Positions 25,412-34,161 are shown, counted from the stretch's first letter. The stretch is 64,000 nt of DNA from Demequina phytophila (GCF_000971135.1 NZ_BBLW01000005.1:186001-250000), one strand, 5' to 3'. Notes: generated by a model from the letters alone, not told the origin. Translations and numbers: made by a program.

Positions 25412-26032
25412 GTGGAGCCCAAGGTCGACCTCAAGCGCACGCTCGACGGCTATCGTGCGCGGCGCGGAGAGCTCCGCGTGCTCGACGTCCCCGCGGCCCG
25501 GTACCTCATGGTGGACGGCGCGGGCGACCCGAACGTCTCGCCCGACTTCTCCTCGGGCGTCGGGGCGCTGTTCCCGCTCGCGTATGCCGTGAAGTTCGCG
25601 AGCCGACGCGAGCTGGGGCGCGACCATGTGGTGATGCCGCTCGAGGGGCTGTGGTGGGCCGAGGATCCGACGGCGTTCGTCTCGCGCGACAAGGCGGCGT
25701 GGTCGTGGACCCTCATGGTGATGATCCCCGAGTGGATCGAGCCGGATCTCATCGAGGCGGCCCGACGGACGCTCGAGGTCAAGGGGGCACCTGCGCGGCT
25801 GGAGGACGTCCGCGTCGCGGCGCTCGTGGAGGGGCGCTGCGTCCAGACGCTTCACGTCGGCTCGTTCGACGACGAGGGCCCGTTGCTCGCGCGCCTCCAC
25901 GACGAGTTCCTTCCCGCGCACGGCCTGCGTCCCACCGGCTGTCACCACGAGATCTACCTGAGCGACATGAGGCGCACGGCGCCGGAACGCCGGCGCACCA
26001 TCCTGCGACAGCCCGTCGAGCCGGCGTCCTAG
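25412..26032 (+). CDS. GyrI-like small-molecule-binding domain protein
   Basis: 206 aa. It opens with KVDLKRTLDGYRARRGELRVLDVPAARYLMVDG and contains FPLAYAVKFASR, MPLEGLWWAED and the C-terminal HHEIYLSDMRRTAPERRRTI, the pattern of the stand-alone GyrI-like (YjbR/Sbmc-type effector-binding) family. Such proteins bind small ligands and some hydrolyse or sequester toxic compounds; the target is unknown. GTG 25412 is the only start near the domain. TTGACT 6 nt upstream is a weak leaderless -10. Its stop overlaps by 4 bp the end of the NlpC/P60 gene on the other strand. Confidence 0.85.
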   Translation: MEPKVDLKRTLDGYRARRGELRVLDVPAARYLMVDGAGDPNVSPDFSSGVGALFPLAYAVKFASRRELGRDHVVMPLEGLWWAEDPTAFVSRDKAAWSWTLMVMIPEWIEPDLIEAARRTLEVKGAPARLEDVRVAALVEGRCVQTLHVGSFDDEGPLLARLHDEFLPAHGLRPTGCHHEIYLSDMRRTAPERRRTILRQPVEPAS

Positions 26033-26919
26033 AAGCGGAGGAAGACCGGGCTCGACTGCCAGATGCTCGTCTGCTGGACGCCGCTCCCCGGGTTGAGGGC
26101 CTCGACCTGCTGGCCGTTGCCCAGGTAGATGGAGACGTGGCCGGGCGACCAGATGACGTCGCCGGGCCGGGCCTCCGAGGACGAGATCACGGTCCCGACG
26201 GCGCGGATCGCGCTCGAGGAGTGCGGCAGGCTCTTGCCGACCTGCGCGTACGCCCAGGAGACCAGGCCGGAGCAGTCGAACACGGTGGGGCCGGAGCCGC
26301 CATACGCGTACGTCGACCCGACGCGCGACAGCGCGGCCGCCGTGATCGAGCTCGCGTACGCGGACACCTCCGCCGGAGACGAACCCGAGGCGGTCACGGT
26401 GCTGCTGCTGGTCTCGGTCGCCGCCGGCGCATAGTCGTCGAGCAGGCGGGTCGCGATGTAGCCGGTGAGGCCGTCCTCGGTGTAGACGAGGGTGAAGTCG
26501 CCGTCGGTGACCGGGTCGGCGTCCGTGCCCAGCTCCGCGCCCTCCGGCAGCACGGTGAAGGCCTCCGCGTCGACCGAGGCCTCGGAGCGGAGGTTGACCG
26601 CGGCGGCGGTCACCACCTCGGGGTCGTCGGCGCGCCCTCGCGCCTTCCTGATCCAGGAGGGCTGCTCCCACAGCGGGGTCACCTCGACGTCGGCGATCTC
26701 ATGCGCGCCCCATCGAGCATCGTCGGACGCCTCGATGGGCGACACGATGGCCGCGGACGCCCGGACCTGCTCCTGGGCCGGAGCCTCGGCGGGCGTGCTG
26801 CCCGACGCGGGAGACGCGAAGGCGGCGGTCGCGTAGCCGATCGTGAGGGCGCCGCCGGCGACGGCGGCGGAGGCCCTGCGGTGGGTGGGACGGTGGAACG
26901 GCGAGTGCATACGGAACAA
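26029..26919 (-). CDS. NlpC/P60 cell-wall endopeptidase with bacterial SH3 domain
   Basis: 296 aa. A Sec signal is present (basic RPTHRRASAAV, then a hydrophobic stretch ending ATAAFASPASG). An SH3b-like domain follows (VNLRSEASVDAEAFTVLPEG to LTGYIATRLL), and then NlpC/P60 with catalytic Cys in VFDCSGLVSWAY and His in SPGHVSIYLG. It cuts gamma-D-Glu/diamino-acid peptide bonds in peptidoglycan for growth or daughter-cell separation. The first ATG (26910) is 15 nt from the only strong ribosome site, AAGGAG, whereas TTG 26919 is 6 nt from it, so I place the start at TTG. Confidence 0.88.
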   Translation of the reverse strand: MFRMHSPFHRPTHRRASAAVAGGALTIGYATAAFASPASGSTPAEAPAQEQVRASAAIVSPIEASDDARWGAHEIADVEVTPLWEQPSWIRKARGRADDPEVVTAAAVNLRSEASVDAEAFTVLPEGAELGTDADPVTDGDFTLVYTEDGLTGYIATRLLDDYAPAATETSSSTVTASGSSPAEVSAYASSITAAALSRVGSTYAYGGSGPTVFDCSGLVSWAYAQVGKSLPHSSSAIRAVGTVISSSEARPGDVIWSPGHVSIYLGNGQQVEALNPGSGVQQTSIWQSSPVFLRF

Positions 26920-26965
26920 CGGAAACTCCTTGAACAACTCGCACGAAGATAACAAATTGATCACG

Positions 26966-26994
26966 GCCCGCGAGGCCAGGAGGCCCTCGCGGGC
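26966..26994. promoter_or_regulatory. GC-rich 12-bp hairpin between divergent promoters
   Basis: Arms GCCCGCGAGG(CC)/(GG)CCTCGCGGGC with one bulged C and loop AGGA. On the minus strand it lies just upstream of a TATCTT -10 (26946-26951) for the NlpC/P60 gene, so it may be an operator; as an RNA hairpin it is also terminator-like. Confidence 0.4.
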
Positions 26995-27070
26995 GTGTCG
27001 GCGGCCCCGGAGAGGCGCCACGCACGCCCGGCCCGGGCATCGTCCCCGCGCCCGCCGGCGGCTCTCTCGC

Positions 27071-27076
27071 TAGCCT
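27071..27076 (+). promoter_or_regulatory. -10 element of a leaderless promoter
   Basis: TAGCCT 6 nt before ATG 27083. Confidence 0.5.
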
Positions 27077-27082
27077 CGAGGC

Positions 27083-27751
27083 ATGGACGACCACGCCCGC
27101 GTCCGGGTCTCTTCCCGCAGGTACGTGCGGTTGCGAGCCGAGGCGTGGGGGTTCGGGCTCGGGTCCCTGTGCTTCGCCGTCGGCGCGCTCCCGTGGTACG
27201 CCGAGTGGGCGGGCGCGGTCGCGACCGGTGTGACGTTCTTCACGGGCTCCGTGCTGTTCACCGTCGCGGGCGCGATCCAGCTGCTGCTGAGCGGTCGTTC
27301 CCTGCCGCGCGGAGGAGCGACGCGCGCGGACCGGCTCGACTGGTGGGCCGCCGCGGTCCAGTCGGTCGGCACGGTGCTCTTCAACGTCAGCACCTTCGCG
27401 GCCCTGGCGGCGGCGCTGCGTCAGCCGGACGCGGTCGGGATCGGCTGGCGGTCCAACGCGTGGGGCTCGCTCGCGTTCCTGGTGTCCGGCGCGCTGGCGC
27501 TCGGTGCCGCCCGTCGCCGCCACGAGCTCTGGCACGTCCGGGCCCGCACCCCCGAGGCGGCCTGGCTCGGGATGGCGGGTTCGGTCGCGTTCGGCGTGTC
27601 CGCGATCGGGGCGTACGTGGTTCCGGAGACGGGCTCGTTCGTCAGCCTGCTCTGGGCGAACCTCGGCACCTTCGTGGGCGCGCTGTGCTTCCTCGCCGCG
27701 GCCGTGCTGGTCCGGCCGGGCGCCACGGCGGAGGTCGCGCCCGCCGGCTGA
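27083..27751 (+). CDS. Six-helix membrane protein, possibly YrhK-like
   Basis: 222 aa with six hydrophobic segments (about 21-40, 45-70, 88-113, 122-142, 155-176 and 182-207) and short loops. A duplicated pattern, SVGTVLFNVSTFAALA versus LGTFVGALCFLAAAVL, suggests two or three repeats of a two-helix unit, as in proteins annotated YrhK-domain. No catalytic residues are seen. The start is fixed by the leaderless promoter TAGCCT. It is divergent from the NlpC/P60 gene and converges on glutamate decarboxylase with a 9-nt gap. Function unknown. Confidence 0.75.
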   Translation: MDDHARVRVSSRRYVRLRAEAWGFGLGSLCFAVGALPWYAEWAGAVATGVTFFTGSVLFTVAGAIQLLLSGRSLPRGGATRADRLDWWAAAVQSVGTVLFNVSTFAALAAALRQPDAVGIGWRSNAWGSLAFLVSGALALGAARRRHELWHVRARTPEAAWLGMAGSVAFGVSAIGAYVVPETGSFVSLLWANLGTFVGALCFLAAAVLVRPGATAEVAPAG

Positions 27752-27760
27752 CCCGGCGGG

Positions 27761-29146
27761 TCAGTGGTGGAACGCGGACCCGGTGCGCTCGACGGGGATG
27801 GGCCCATCGAGGCTGTCGAGGTACTCCACGCACGCGCGGAAGTCCTCGAGGAAGTCCCGGGCGGCGGAGCGCCGGCCGCGGCGCACCACGATCCTCTGCA
27901 CCGTGACGTCCTGGAGGTCCTCGGGCATCGGGTAGGCGGGCACCTGCCATCCGCGGGCGCGCAGCCGGTCTGACAGGTGATAGAGCGTCCAGTTGTCCGT
28001 GTGCCCCTCCTTGAGGCGCCACGCGAACACCGGGATGTCGCTGCCGTCGCTCACCAGCTCGAACGGCCCCATGCGCGCGATCTCGCCCGACACGTACAGC
28101 GCCACGTCGCGGGTGTGCGAGTGGACCGCGCGGTAGCCCTCGAAGCCGAGCCGGAGGAACAGGTAGTACTGGAGCAGCACCTGGGCGCCCGGGCGCGAGA
28201 AGTTGAGCGCGAGCGTCGGCATGTCGCCGCCGAGGTAGCTGACCCTGAAGACCATGTCGTCAGGCAGATGCTCCTCGGTGCGCCACACCACCCATCCCAG
28301 GCCCGGGTACACGAGCCCGTACTTGTGGCCCGACGTGTTGATCGACACCACCCTGTCCACGCGGAAGTCCCAGGCGATGTCGGGCTGGATGAACGGCGCG
28401 ACCATGGCGCCGGACGCGCCGTCGATGTGGATCGGGACGTCGAGACCGGTGTCCGCCTGGATGCGGTCCAGCGCGCGGGCGATCGCCTCGACCGGCTCGT
28501 AGGCGCCGGTGTAGGTGACGCCCATGATCGCGACCACGCCGATGGTGTTCTCGTCGACGTAGCCCGCGAGGTCGTGCCCGTCCAGCGTCGGGTGGGCGAG
28601 CGACACCGGCACCAGGCGCGCCTCGATGTCCCAGTAGTTGCAGAACTTCTCCCAGCACACCTGGACGGCGGCGCTCATGATGAGGTTCGGCCGGTCCGTG
28701 GGCCGGCCCGCCGCGCGCCGGCGCGCCCGCCACCGGCGCATGAGCGCGAGCCCCGCGAGCATGGCGGCCTCCGACGAGCCGATTGTCGAGGTGCCGATGC
28801 TGCGCTCCGGGTCCGGCGCGTGCCACAGGTCCGCGAGGATGCGCCAGCACCGCGTCTCGATCTCGGCGGTCTTGGGGTACTCGTCCTTGTCGATCATGTT
28901 CTTGTCGAACGTCTGCGCGTACAGGCGGTTGGCGTGCTCGTCCATCCAGGTGCCCACGAACGTCGCGAGGTTGAGGCGCGCGTTGCCGTCGAGCATCGCC
29001 TCGTCGTGCACGATCTGGTAGGCCAGCTCGGGCGCCATGCTTCCGGGTGGGAGCGTGAACCAGGGCTCTGCGAAGTCGTCGTAGTCGTTGGTGAACCCCG
29101 GGGGCGAGGTGACCTCGCCGTCACGGCTGCCGGGTGCGGTGGTCAT
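27761..29146 (-). CDS. gadB: Glutamate decarboxylase
   Basis: 461 aa, typical length. Family motifs are visible: TSTIGSSEAAMLAGLAL, the PLP-ring His/Asp region VPIHIDGASGAMVAPF and the Schiff-base lysine in SINTSGHKYGLVYPG (Lys275). It is PLP-dependent and turns L-glutamate into 4-aminobutyrate while consuming a proton, usually for acid resistance or GABA metabolism. The start ATG 29146 has GAGGGGAG upstream. No glutamate/GABA antiporter gene lies next to it. The GGACGATGC repeat at 29223 is in its upstream region. Confidence 0.95.
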   Translation of the reverse strand: MTTAPGSRDGEVTSPPGFTNDYDDFAEPWFTLPPGSMAPELAYQIVHDEAMLDGNARLNLATFVGTWMDEHANRLYAQTFDKNMIDKDEYPKTAEIETRCWRILADLWHAPDPERSIGTSTIGSSEAAMLAGLALMRRWRARRRAAGRPTDRPNLIMSAAVQVCWEKFCNYWDIEARLVPVSLAHPTLDGHDLAGYVDENTIGVVAIMGVTYTGAYEPVEAIARALDRIQADTGLDVPIHIDGASGAMVAPFIQPDIAWDFRVDRVVSINTSGHKYGLVYPGLGWVVWRTEEHLPDDMVFRVSYLGGDMPTLALNFSRPGAQVLLQYYLFLRLGFEGYRAVHSHTRDVALYVSGEIARMGPFELVSDGSDIPVFAWRLKEGHTDNWTLYHLSDRLRARGWQVPAYPMPEDLQDVTVQRIVVRRGRRSAARDFLEDFRACVEYLDSLDGPIPVERTGSAFHH

Positions 29147-29248
29147 GGCTGCTCCCCTCGGCCCGGGCGGCGGGCCCTTCTCGGCCAACGTAGCCCCGGC
29201 GCGGGCGCGGCGCAGGGCGAGGGGACGATGCCGCGGCCGGGTACCGCG

Positions 29249-29887
29249 TCAGTCGCGCCTGGCGCGCGCCGGGACGCGGGCGGGCCAGAACGTTGCGGGG
29301 CGCAGGACAACCAGCACGCGCAGGAGTCCCGACACCGCGAGGCCCACCGCGGCGATGGCGCCGAGCGTGGCGAGGATCGCCGCCGCACCGCGGGCCGGGT
29401 CGAGGAACGGATACGGCACCCACCCGTCGAGGAAGGCGCGGAACAGCAGGTAGGACACCCAGATCGCCGGCAGTGCGAGGACGCTCCACAGCGTGCCCAT
29501 CGGCAGGCGCCGGCGTCCCCCGATCAGAACCCAGTCGGCCACCAGGATGAGGCCCGATCCGCCGTGAAGGATCGCGTTCGCCCAGGGGAAGTACGGGGTC
29601 GTGAAGGGTGCCAGCAGCATCCAGTACACGGCGCCCACCACCACCAGGTAGGTCGCCGAGTTGACGCGCAGCACGGTGACCCAGCGGGGCTCCGGTCGGC
29701 GGACCCGCGCGGCGGCGAGCAGCGCGACGATGCCCGCGAGGTTGGCGAGCGGCGTGAAGTAGCCGGGGAGCTGGCCCCAGGTGAAGGTGCCGAAGGTGAG
29801 GTCCGCCCAGGCCTGGAAGCCGAGGGCGGACAGGATGATGGACGCGCCGATGAGGCGCAACGTCCGGATGGTGGCGTCTTTGCTCAC
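29249..29887 (-). CDS. Pr6Pr family membrane protein
   Basis: 212 aa with six hydrophobic segments (about 8-28, 40-60, 70-95, 103-123, 133-152 and 170-195), including VNSATYLVVVGAVYWMLLAPF and ILHGGSGLILVADWVLIGG, the pattern of the Pr6Pr/FAR-17a-like family (His and Asp in the fourth segment may be functional). Members are uncharacterised, and eukaryotic relatives hydrolyse lipids. Two in-frame GTGs occur (29893, 29887). TAACGT at 29896-29901 lies 8 nt before the second, which I use. It is divergent from the aminotransferase at 30042. Confidence 0.78.
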   Translation of the reverse strand: MSKDATIRTLRLIGASIILSALGFQAWADLTFGTFTWGQLPGYFTPLANLAGIVALLAAARVRRPEPRWVTVLRVNSATYLVVVGAVYWMLLAPFTTPYFPWANAILHGGSGLILVADWVLIGGRRRLPMGTLWSVLALPAIWVSYLLFRAFLDGWVPYPFLDPARGAAAILATLGAIAAVGLAVSGLLRVLVVLRPATFWPARVPARARRD

Positions 29888-30011
29888 GCTCACGGACGTT
29901 ACCAAATCTTTAGGCGTGCTTGAAGAACCTCCGCGCGTGTCTTCGCTCACACATGGCGCACCTCGGGCCTCCGGTTGCCGTCGCCGTATGCCCCGGTGAG
30001 GATGGACGGGG

Positions 30012-30030
30012 GCCCGGCGCCGCGCCGGGC
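30012..30030 (+). promoter_or_regulatory. 8-bp hairpin abutting the aminotransferase ribosome site
   Basis: GCCCGGCG-CCG-CGCCGGGC ends one base before GAGGGGG, the ribosome site of ATG 30042. It could tune translation. Confidence 0.3.
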
Positions 30031-30041
30031 GAGGGGGCATC

Positions 30042-31211
30042 ATGGGGCTGTCGGGACGCGCGCGCGCCGCGAAGGATGAGATCGACCGTGTGACGGGGTT
30101 CTTCGCGTCGGTGGGTGCGCGCGCCGACGAGCCGGGGGTTGCCGACCTCACCTTCGGCAATCCCCACGAGCCGCCGTTGATGGGACTGGTGGAGGCGATC
30201 CGTACGCGGCTGGAGCCGCGGTCCGACGACTGGTTCGCGTACAGGACGAACGAGGCGGCAGCGGCGGAGGCCATCGCGCATGGGTTGCGCGCCGAGCTGG
30301 GGCTCCCCGTCGAGCCTGCGGACATCGCGCTCACGCAGGGGGCCTTCGGGGCGATCAGCCTGGCGTTGCACCTGGTGGCGGACGCGGCGGACGAGGTGAT
30401 CATTCCCGTGCCGGGCTGGTTCTGCTACGCGCCCATGCTCCGGATGTTCGGGATGGAGCCGGTGCCCGTCGCGCTCGACCCCGTCGACTTCGATCTCGAC
30501 GCCGACGCGATCGGCGCCGCGATCTCGGAGCGGACGCGGGTCGTGGTGGTGAACTCGCCCGCCAACCCCACCGGGTGCGTGTACCCGCGGGACCAGCTCG
30601 AGGCGCTCGCCGTCGTGCTGGAGCAGCGGTCCGCGGCGATCGGTCGCCGCGTGTGGATCCTGTCCGACGAGCCCTACCGCCGGATCCGTTTCGACGGCAT
30701 CGCGTTCACGAGCCCCGCGGAGGTGTACCCGTGGACGCTCATCGACTACAGCTACGGCAAGGTTCTCCTCGCGCCGGGCCAGCGGCTGGGCTACCTCGCG
30801 ATCGGGCCCGGCGTGCCTGTGGTCGAGCGCGCGGCGCTGCGCGAGGCGCTGGTGCCCTCGCAGCTCGCGATCGGCTGGGGCTTCCCCGACGCGATCATGC
30901 AGTACGCGGTTCCGGACCTCGAGACGGTGTCCATCGACGTCGCGGAGCTGCAGCGGCGTCGCGATCGCCTCCGCGGCGCGCTGGTCGATGCGGGACTTCG
31001 CGTCGCCAGGGCGGAGGGCACGTTCTACCTGTGGGTCGAGGCTCCGGACGGCGACGGCGACGCGTGGGCGTCGCGGCTCGCGCGACGCGCGGTCCTGGTG
31101 ATGCCGGGCAGCCTGTTCGACCGGCCCGGCTTCATCCGCCTGAGCCTCACGGCGACCATTGCGACCATCGAGCGCGCCCTCCCCGCGCTGCTCGACGAGG
31201 CGCCTTCGTGA
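30042..31211 (+). CDS. Class I/II PLP aminotransferase
   Basis: 389 aa. The fold-type I motifs are all present: LTQGAFGAISLALHLV, VNSPANPTGCVYPRDQL, ILSDEPYRRIRFDG and the Schiff-base lysine in SYGKVLLAPGQRLGYLAIG (Lys240), with the C-terminal substrate Arg in FIRLSLTATIATI. It transfers amino groups from an amino acid to a 2-oxo acid. It resembles aspartate/kynurenine-type enzymes, but specificity cannot be fixed. The start ATG 30042 follows GAGGGGG. The next gene downstream encodes a MetE-like enzyme behind its own promoter, so linkage is uncertain. Confidence 0.9.
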   Translation: MGLSGRARAAKDEIDRVTGFFASVGARADEPGVADLTFGNPHEPPLMGLVEAIRTRLEPRSDDWFAYRTNEAAAAEAIAHGLRAELGLPVEPADIALTQGAFGAISLALHLVADAADEVIIPVPGWFCYAPMLRMFGMEPVPVALDPVDFDLDADAIGAAISERTRVVVVNSPANPTGCVYPRDQLEALAVVLEQRSAAIGRRVWILSDEPYRRIRFDGIAFTSPAEVYPWTLIDYSYGKVLLAPGQRLGYLAIGPGVPVVERAALREALVPSQLAIGWGFPDAIMQYAVPDLETVSIDVAELQRRRDRLRGALVDAGLRVARAEGTFYLWVEAPDGDGDAWASRLARRAVLVMPGSLFDRPGFIRLSLTATIATIERALPALLDEAPS

Positions 31212-31235
31212 CCGTGCGCGAGGCCGCTCACGGGT

Positions 31236-31265
31236 TTGCCCGGCCGCTCCGCTACCGGGCACAAT
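31236..31265 (+). promoter_or_regulatory. Candidate promoter and long leader of the MetE-like gene
   Basis: TTGCCC, an 18-nt spacer and CACAAT, leaving about 105 nt of GC-rich leader before ATG 31378. I could not match the leader to a SAM, SAH or cobalamin riboswitch. Confidence 0.3.
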
Positions 31266-31377
31266 GGCCCAGCCGCCGCGCATCAAACGAGGCCTCGGAT
31301 CCACCACCGGTGGGCATTGCCGGCGGGCCGCCCCAGCACATCTCGCGGGCCGCACGCCCGCGCACAGAGGAGCCTCG

Positions 31378-32595
31378 ATGTCAGACCTGACCATCCAGAC
31401 CACCACCGCGGGTTCGCTGCCGCGCTCGCCCGAGCTCGTCGAGGCGACCAAGGGCCTCGCGGTCGCGGAGGACGGCTTCACGCTCGTCCAGACCGACGAG
31501 TACCGCGAGCTCGCGGCCCGTGCGGTGTCCGACCTGGTCGCGCGGCAGGTGGAGGCCGGCCTCACCATCGTCGGCGACGGCGAGTACGGCAAGGCCATGA
31601 CGGCGTCGCACGACTTCGGCGCGTGGTGGTCCTACTCGTTCCAGCGCACCGCCGGCCTGGCGCTGCCGTCGCGGGACACCCCGCCGCCCGCCCCGGTCCG
31701 CTCGAGCCCGGGCAACATCCAGCTCACATCGATGACGGACCGCCGCGACTGGGTCCGCTTCGCCGAGGCGTACTTCGACCCGACTTCCGGCGTCCTCTTC
31801 GGCGACCCGCCGTTCTGGCCCGAGGCCGTGGGCCCGCTGTCCTACCGTGGCCAGGACGCGATCGCATCCGACATCGCCAACCTCCGGGGAGGCCTCGACG
31901 CCGCGGGCCTGTCGACCGGCTTCATCACGTCCCTCGCCCCCGGCTCCGCGGCCCGCATCGGCAACGCGTTCTTCCCGACCGAGGAGGAGCACATCTGGGC
32001 GTGGGCCGACGTGATGCGCGAGGAGTACAAGGCGATCACCGATGCGGGGCTCACCGTCCAGCTCGACGACCCCTCGCTCGCGGAGAGCTGGGACCAGATC
32101 AACCCCGAGCCGTCGGTCGCGGACTACCGTGCGTTCATCCGCACCCGCATCGACGCGATCAACCACGCGATCGAGGGCCTGCCGCGCGACCAGGTGCGCA
32201 TCCACCTGTGCTGGGGCTCCTGGCACGGCCCGCACACGACGGACCTCGAGCTGCGCCACATCGTCGACATGGTCGCGGAGATCAACGCCGGCTCCATCTC
32301 CTTCGAGGCGGGCAACGTCCGTCATGAGCACGAGTGGAACGTGTGGCGCGACGTCGAGCTCCCGGCCGGGACGAAGCTCCTGCCCGGGGTGGTGAGCCAC
32401 GCCACCAACGTGGTCGAGCACCCCGAGCTGGTCGCCGACCGCATCCTGCGCTTCGCGGACATCGTGGGGCCCGAGAACGTGGTCGCGTCCACGGACTGCG
32501 GCCTCGGCGGCCGTGTCCACCCGCTGATCGCCTGGGCGAAGCTCGACGCGCTCGGCGAGGGTGCGCGCGTCGCGGCGCAGCGCCTCAACGGCTGA
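31378..32595 (+). CDS. Cobalamin-independent methionine synthase-like protein (MetE C-terminal domain family)
   Basis: 405 aa: a single MetE C-terminal-type TIM barrel, without the N-terminal half of full MetE (about 750 aa). It starts with TTTAGSLPRSPEL and has the zinc ligands expected for the family: HLCWGSWHGPH (His, Cys), Glu in the middle strand, and a Cys in STDCGLGGRVHP. Family members transfer methyl groups between thiols or act in epoxyalkane:CoM-type reactions. Whether this one makes methionine is uncertain. ATG 31378 has AGAGGAG 5 nt upstream. It ends before the 20-bp stem hairpin at 32639. Confidence 0.85.
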   Translation: MSDLTIQTTTAGSLPRSPELVEATKGLAVAEDGFTLVQTDEYRELAARAVSDLVARQVEAGLTIVGDGEYGKAMTASHDFGAWWSYSFQRTAGLALPSRDTPPPAPVRSSPGNIQLTSMTDRRDWVRFAEAYFDPTSGVLFGDPPFWPEAVGPLSYRGQDAIASDIANLRGGLDAAGLSTGFITSLAPGSAARIGNAFFPTEEEHIWAWADVMREEYKAITDAGLTVQLDDPSLAESWDQINPEPSVADYRAFIRTRIDAINHAIEGLPRDQVRIHLCWGSWHGPHTTDLELRHIVDMVAEINAGSISFEAGNVRHEHEWNVWRDVELPAGTKLLPGVVSHATNVVEHPELVADRILRFADIVGPENVVASTDCGLGGRVHPLIAWAKLDALGEGARVAAQRLNG

Positions 32596-32638
32596 CGTCG
32601 CGCTGGCGCCCGGCCTCCGACCGGGTTCCACACGGGAT

Positions 32639-32684
32639 CTGCATGTCGCGTCGCGTTCCACGGTGAACGCGACGCGACATGCAG
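32639..32684. terminator. 20-bp perfect stem-loop between convergent genes
   Basis: Arms 32639-32658 and 32665-32684 are exact reverse complements, with 6-nt loop CACGGT. It lies between the MetE-like gene (+) and the PLP decarboxylase (-), so it is probably a bidirectional terminator. The length and perfection also fit a small mobile hairpin. Confidence 0.65.
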
Positions 32685-32748
32685 CGGGCGAACCCTCACA
32701 TCGACCCGGGCGTGTGGAGTCCGGTCGCGGGGTCGGGCCGCGCGACGC

Positions 32749-34149
32749 TCACGCGAGCGTGTCGAGGACCTCGCGGAGCAGCGCGAACGTGGTCATCGGG
32801 TTGATGATCGCGAAGCGGAGCACCGGCTCGCCGTGGTGGGAGCTGGGCACCACGAACGCGCGCTGGTCGGCCAGCAGCCGGGCGCACCACGCGTCGTAGT
32901 TCGCGCGCGTCCATCCGTCCTTGCGGAACACCACCACGGACAGCTGCGGGCGTCGGACCAGGGTGAGGCCGTCGCGCGCCTCGATCTCGTCCGCGACGCG
33001 GGCCGCCAGCGTGATGCCGTGCTCGATCGCCGACCGGTACTCGTCGGTGCCGTACGTGGCGAGGGAGAACCACAGCGGCAGCCCTCGCGCGCGGCGGGTG
33101 AGCTGGACGGACAGGTCCGACGGGTTGGTCTCGGGAGCGTCGGTCAGGGTGTCGAGGTACGACGCGTGCTGCGTGTGGGCGCGGCGCGCCACCTCGGGCT
33201 CCCGGTAGATCAGCGCGCACGCGTCGAAAGGCGCGAACAGCCACTTGTGCGGGTCGACGATCACCGAGTCGGCGTGCTCGACGCCCGCGTACGCGGCGCG
33301 CATGCGCGGCACCAGCATCCCGGCGAGGCCATAGGCGCCGTCGATGTGCAGCCAGACGCCGTGACGGCGCGTGACCTCCGCGATGCCCGCGATGTCGTCG
33401 ACGATCCCGAAGTTGGTGGTGCCCGCGGTGGCGACCACCGCGAACACGGCGTCCCCGTGCTCCGCGAGCGCCTCGGCGACCGCGTGTCCGTGGAGTCGGC
33501 CGTCGGCATCGGGCAGGATCCCGACGACGTCGATGTCCATCACCGCGGCCGCGGACTCGACCGAGGAGTGCGACTCGCCGCTGCACACGACGGCCCAGCG
33601 CGCGGGATCCGGCCGGCCCGCGTCGCGATTGCGGCGTCGCGCCGCGTCGCGCGCCGCCACCAGCGCGGAGAGGTTGCCGATGGTGCCGCCCTGGACGAAG
33701 ACCCCGCCCGCGCTCTCGGGAAGCCCGAACTCGGCCGCGAGCCACGCGAGCACCTCGTTCTCCGCGTGGACGGCGCCCGCGCCCTCGAGCCACGATCCGC
33801 CGTAGATCGATGAGGCTGACACCACGAGGTCGAAGGCGGAGGCGGCCTTGCTGGGGGCGGACGGGATGAACGCGAGATAGCCGGGGTGGTCGGTCGAGAG
33901 GCACGTGGGCGCCAGCACGTCGCCGAACAGCGCGAGCGCGCGGGTCGCGCCGATCCCGCGCGCGGTGATGGACGGCGGCGCCTGTCCGGCGAGCTCGGCG
34001 GGGGTCGCGGGCACGTCCAGCGGCACGTCCTCCCACAGGACGCGCCTGCGGGAGTAGTCGAGCACCGCGTCGACGATGGCGTGGCTCTCGGCGGAGACGG
34101 CGTGCATGCGCTCCGGGCGGATGTCCTCGGGTCCGGGGTGGGGGATCAC
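32749..34149 (-). CDS. PLP-dependent amino acid decarboxylase (aromatic/diaminobutyrate type)
   Basis: 466 aa, group II decarboxylase. Motifs: STDHPGYLAFIPSAPSKAAS, VFVQGGTIGNLSALVAARD, LHIDGAYGLAGML and the Schiff-base lysine in VDPHKWLFAPFDACALIY (Lys302). The family includes aromatic L-amino acid, tyrosine and 2,4-diaminobutyrate decarboxylases, so the product is an amine plus CO2 with the substrate undetermined. GTG 34149 has TAGTCT exactly 6 nt upstream. It lies behind the GT2-GtrA gene but has its own promoter. With the amine oxidase (12.1 kb) and agmatine deiminase (44 kb), it suggests active amine metabolism. Confidence 0.9.
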   Translation of the reverse strand: MIPHPGPEDIRPERMHAVSAESHAIVDAVLDYSRRRVLWEDVPLDVPATPAELAGQAPPSITARGIGATRALALFGDVLAPTCLSTDHPGYLAFIPSAPSKAASAFDLVVSASSIYGGSWLEGAGAVHAENEVLAWLAAEFGLPESAGGVFVQGGTIGNLSALVAARDAARRRNRDAGRPDPARWAVVCSGESHSSVESAAAVMDIDVVGILPDADGRLHGHAVAEALAEHGDAVFAVVATAGTTNFGIVDDIAGIAEVTRRHGVWLHIDGAYGLAGMLVPRMRAAYAGVEHADSVIVDPHKWLFAPFDACALIYREPEVARRAHTQHASYLDTLTDAPETNPSDLSVQLTRRARGLPLWFSLATYGTDEYRSAIEHGITLAARVADEIEARDGLTLVRRPQLSVVVFRKDGWTRANYDAWCARLLADQRAFVVPSSHHGEPVLRFAIINPMTTFALLREVLDTLA

Positions 34150-34155
34150 CGGGAC

Positions 34156-34161
34156 AGACTA
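34156..34161 (-). promoter_or_regulatory. -10 element of a leaderless promoter
   Basis: TAGTCT on the minus strand, 6 nt before GTG 34149. Confidence 0.5.

Noticed and set aside
26920..27082. c-di-AMP (ydaO) riboswitch before the NlpC/P60 gene, common for wall hydrolases
   Set aside because: The leader is too short and lacks the conserved elements; only a simple hairpin is present.
31212..31377. SAM, SAH or cobalamin riboswitch before the MetE-like gene
   Set aside because: None of the conserved core sequences could be aligned by eye.
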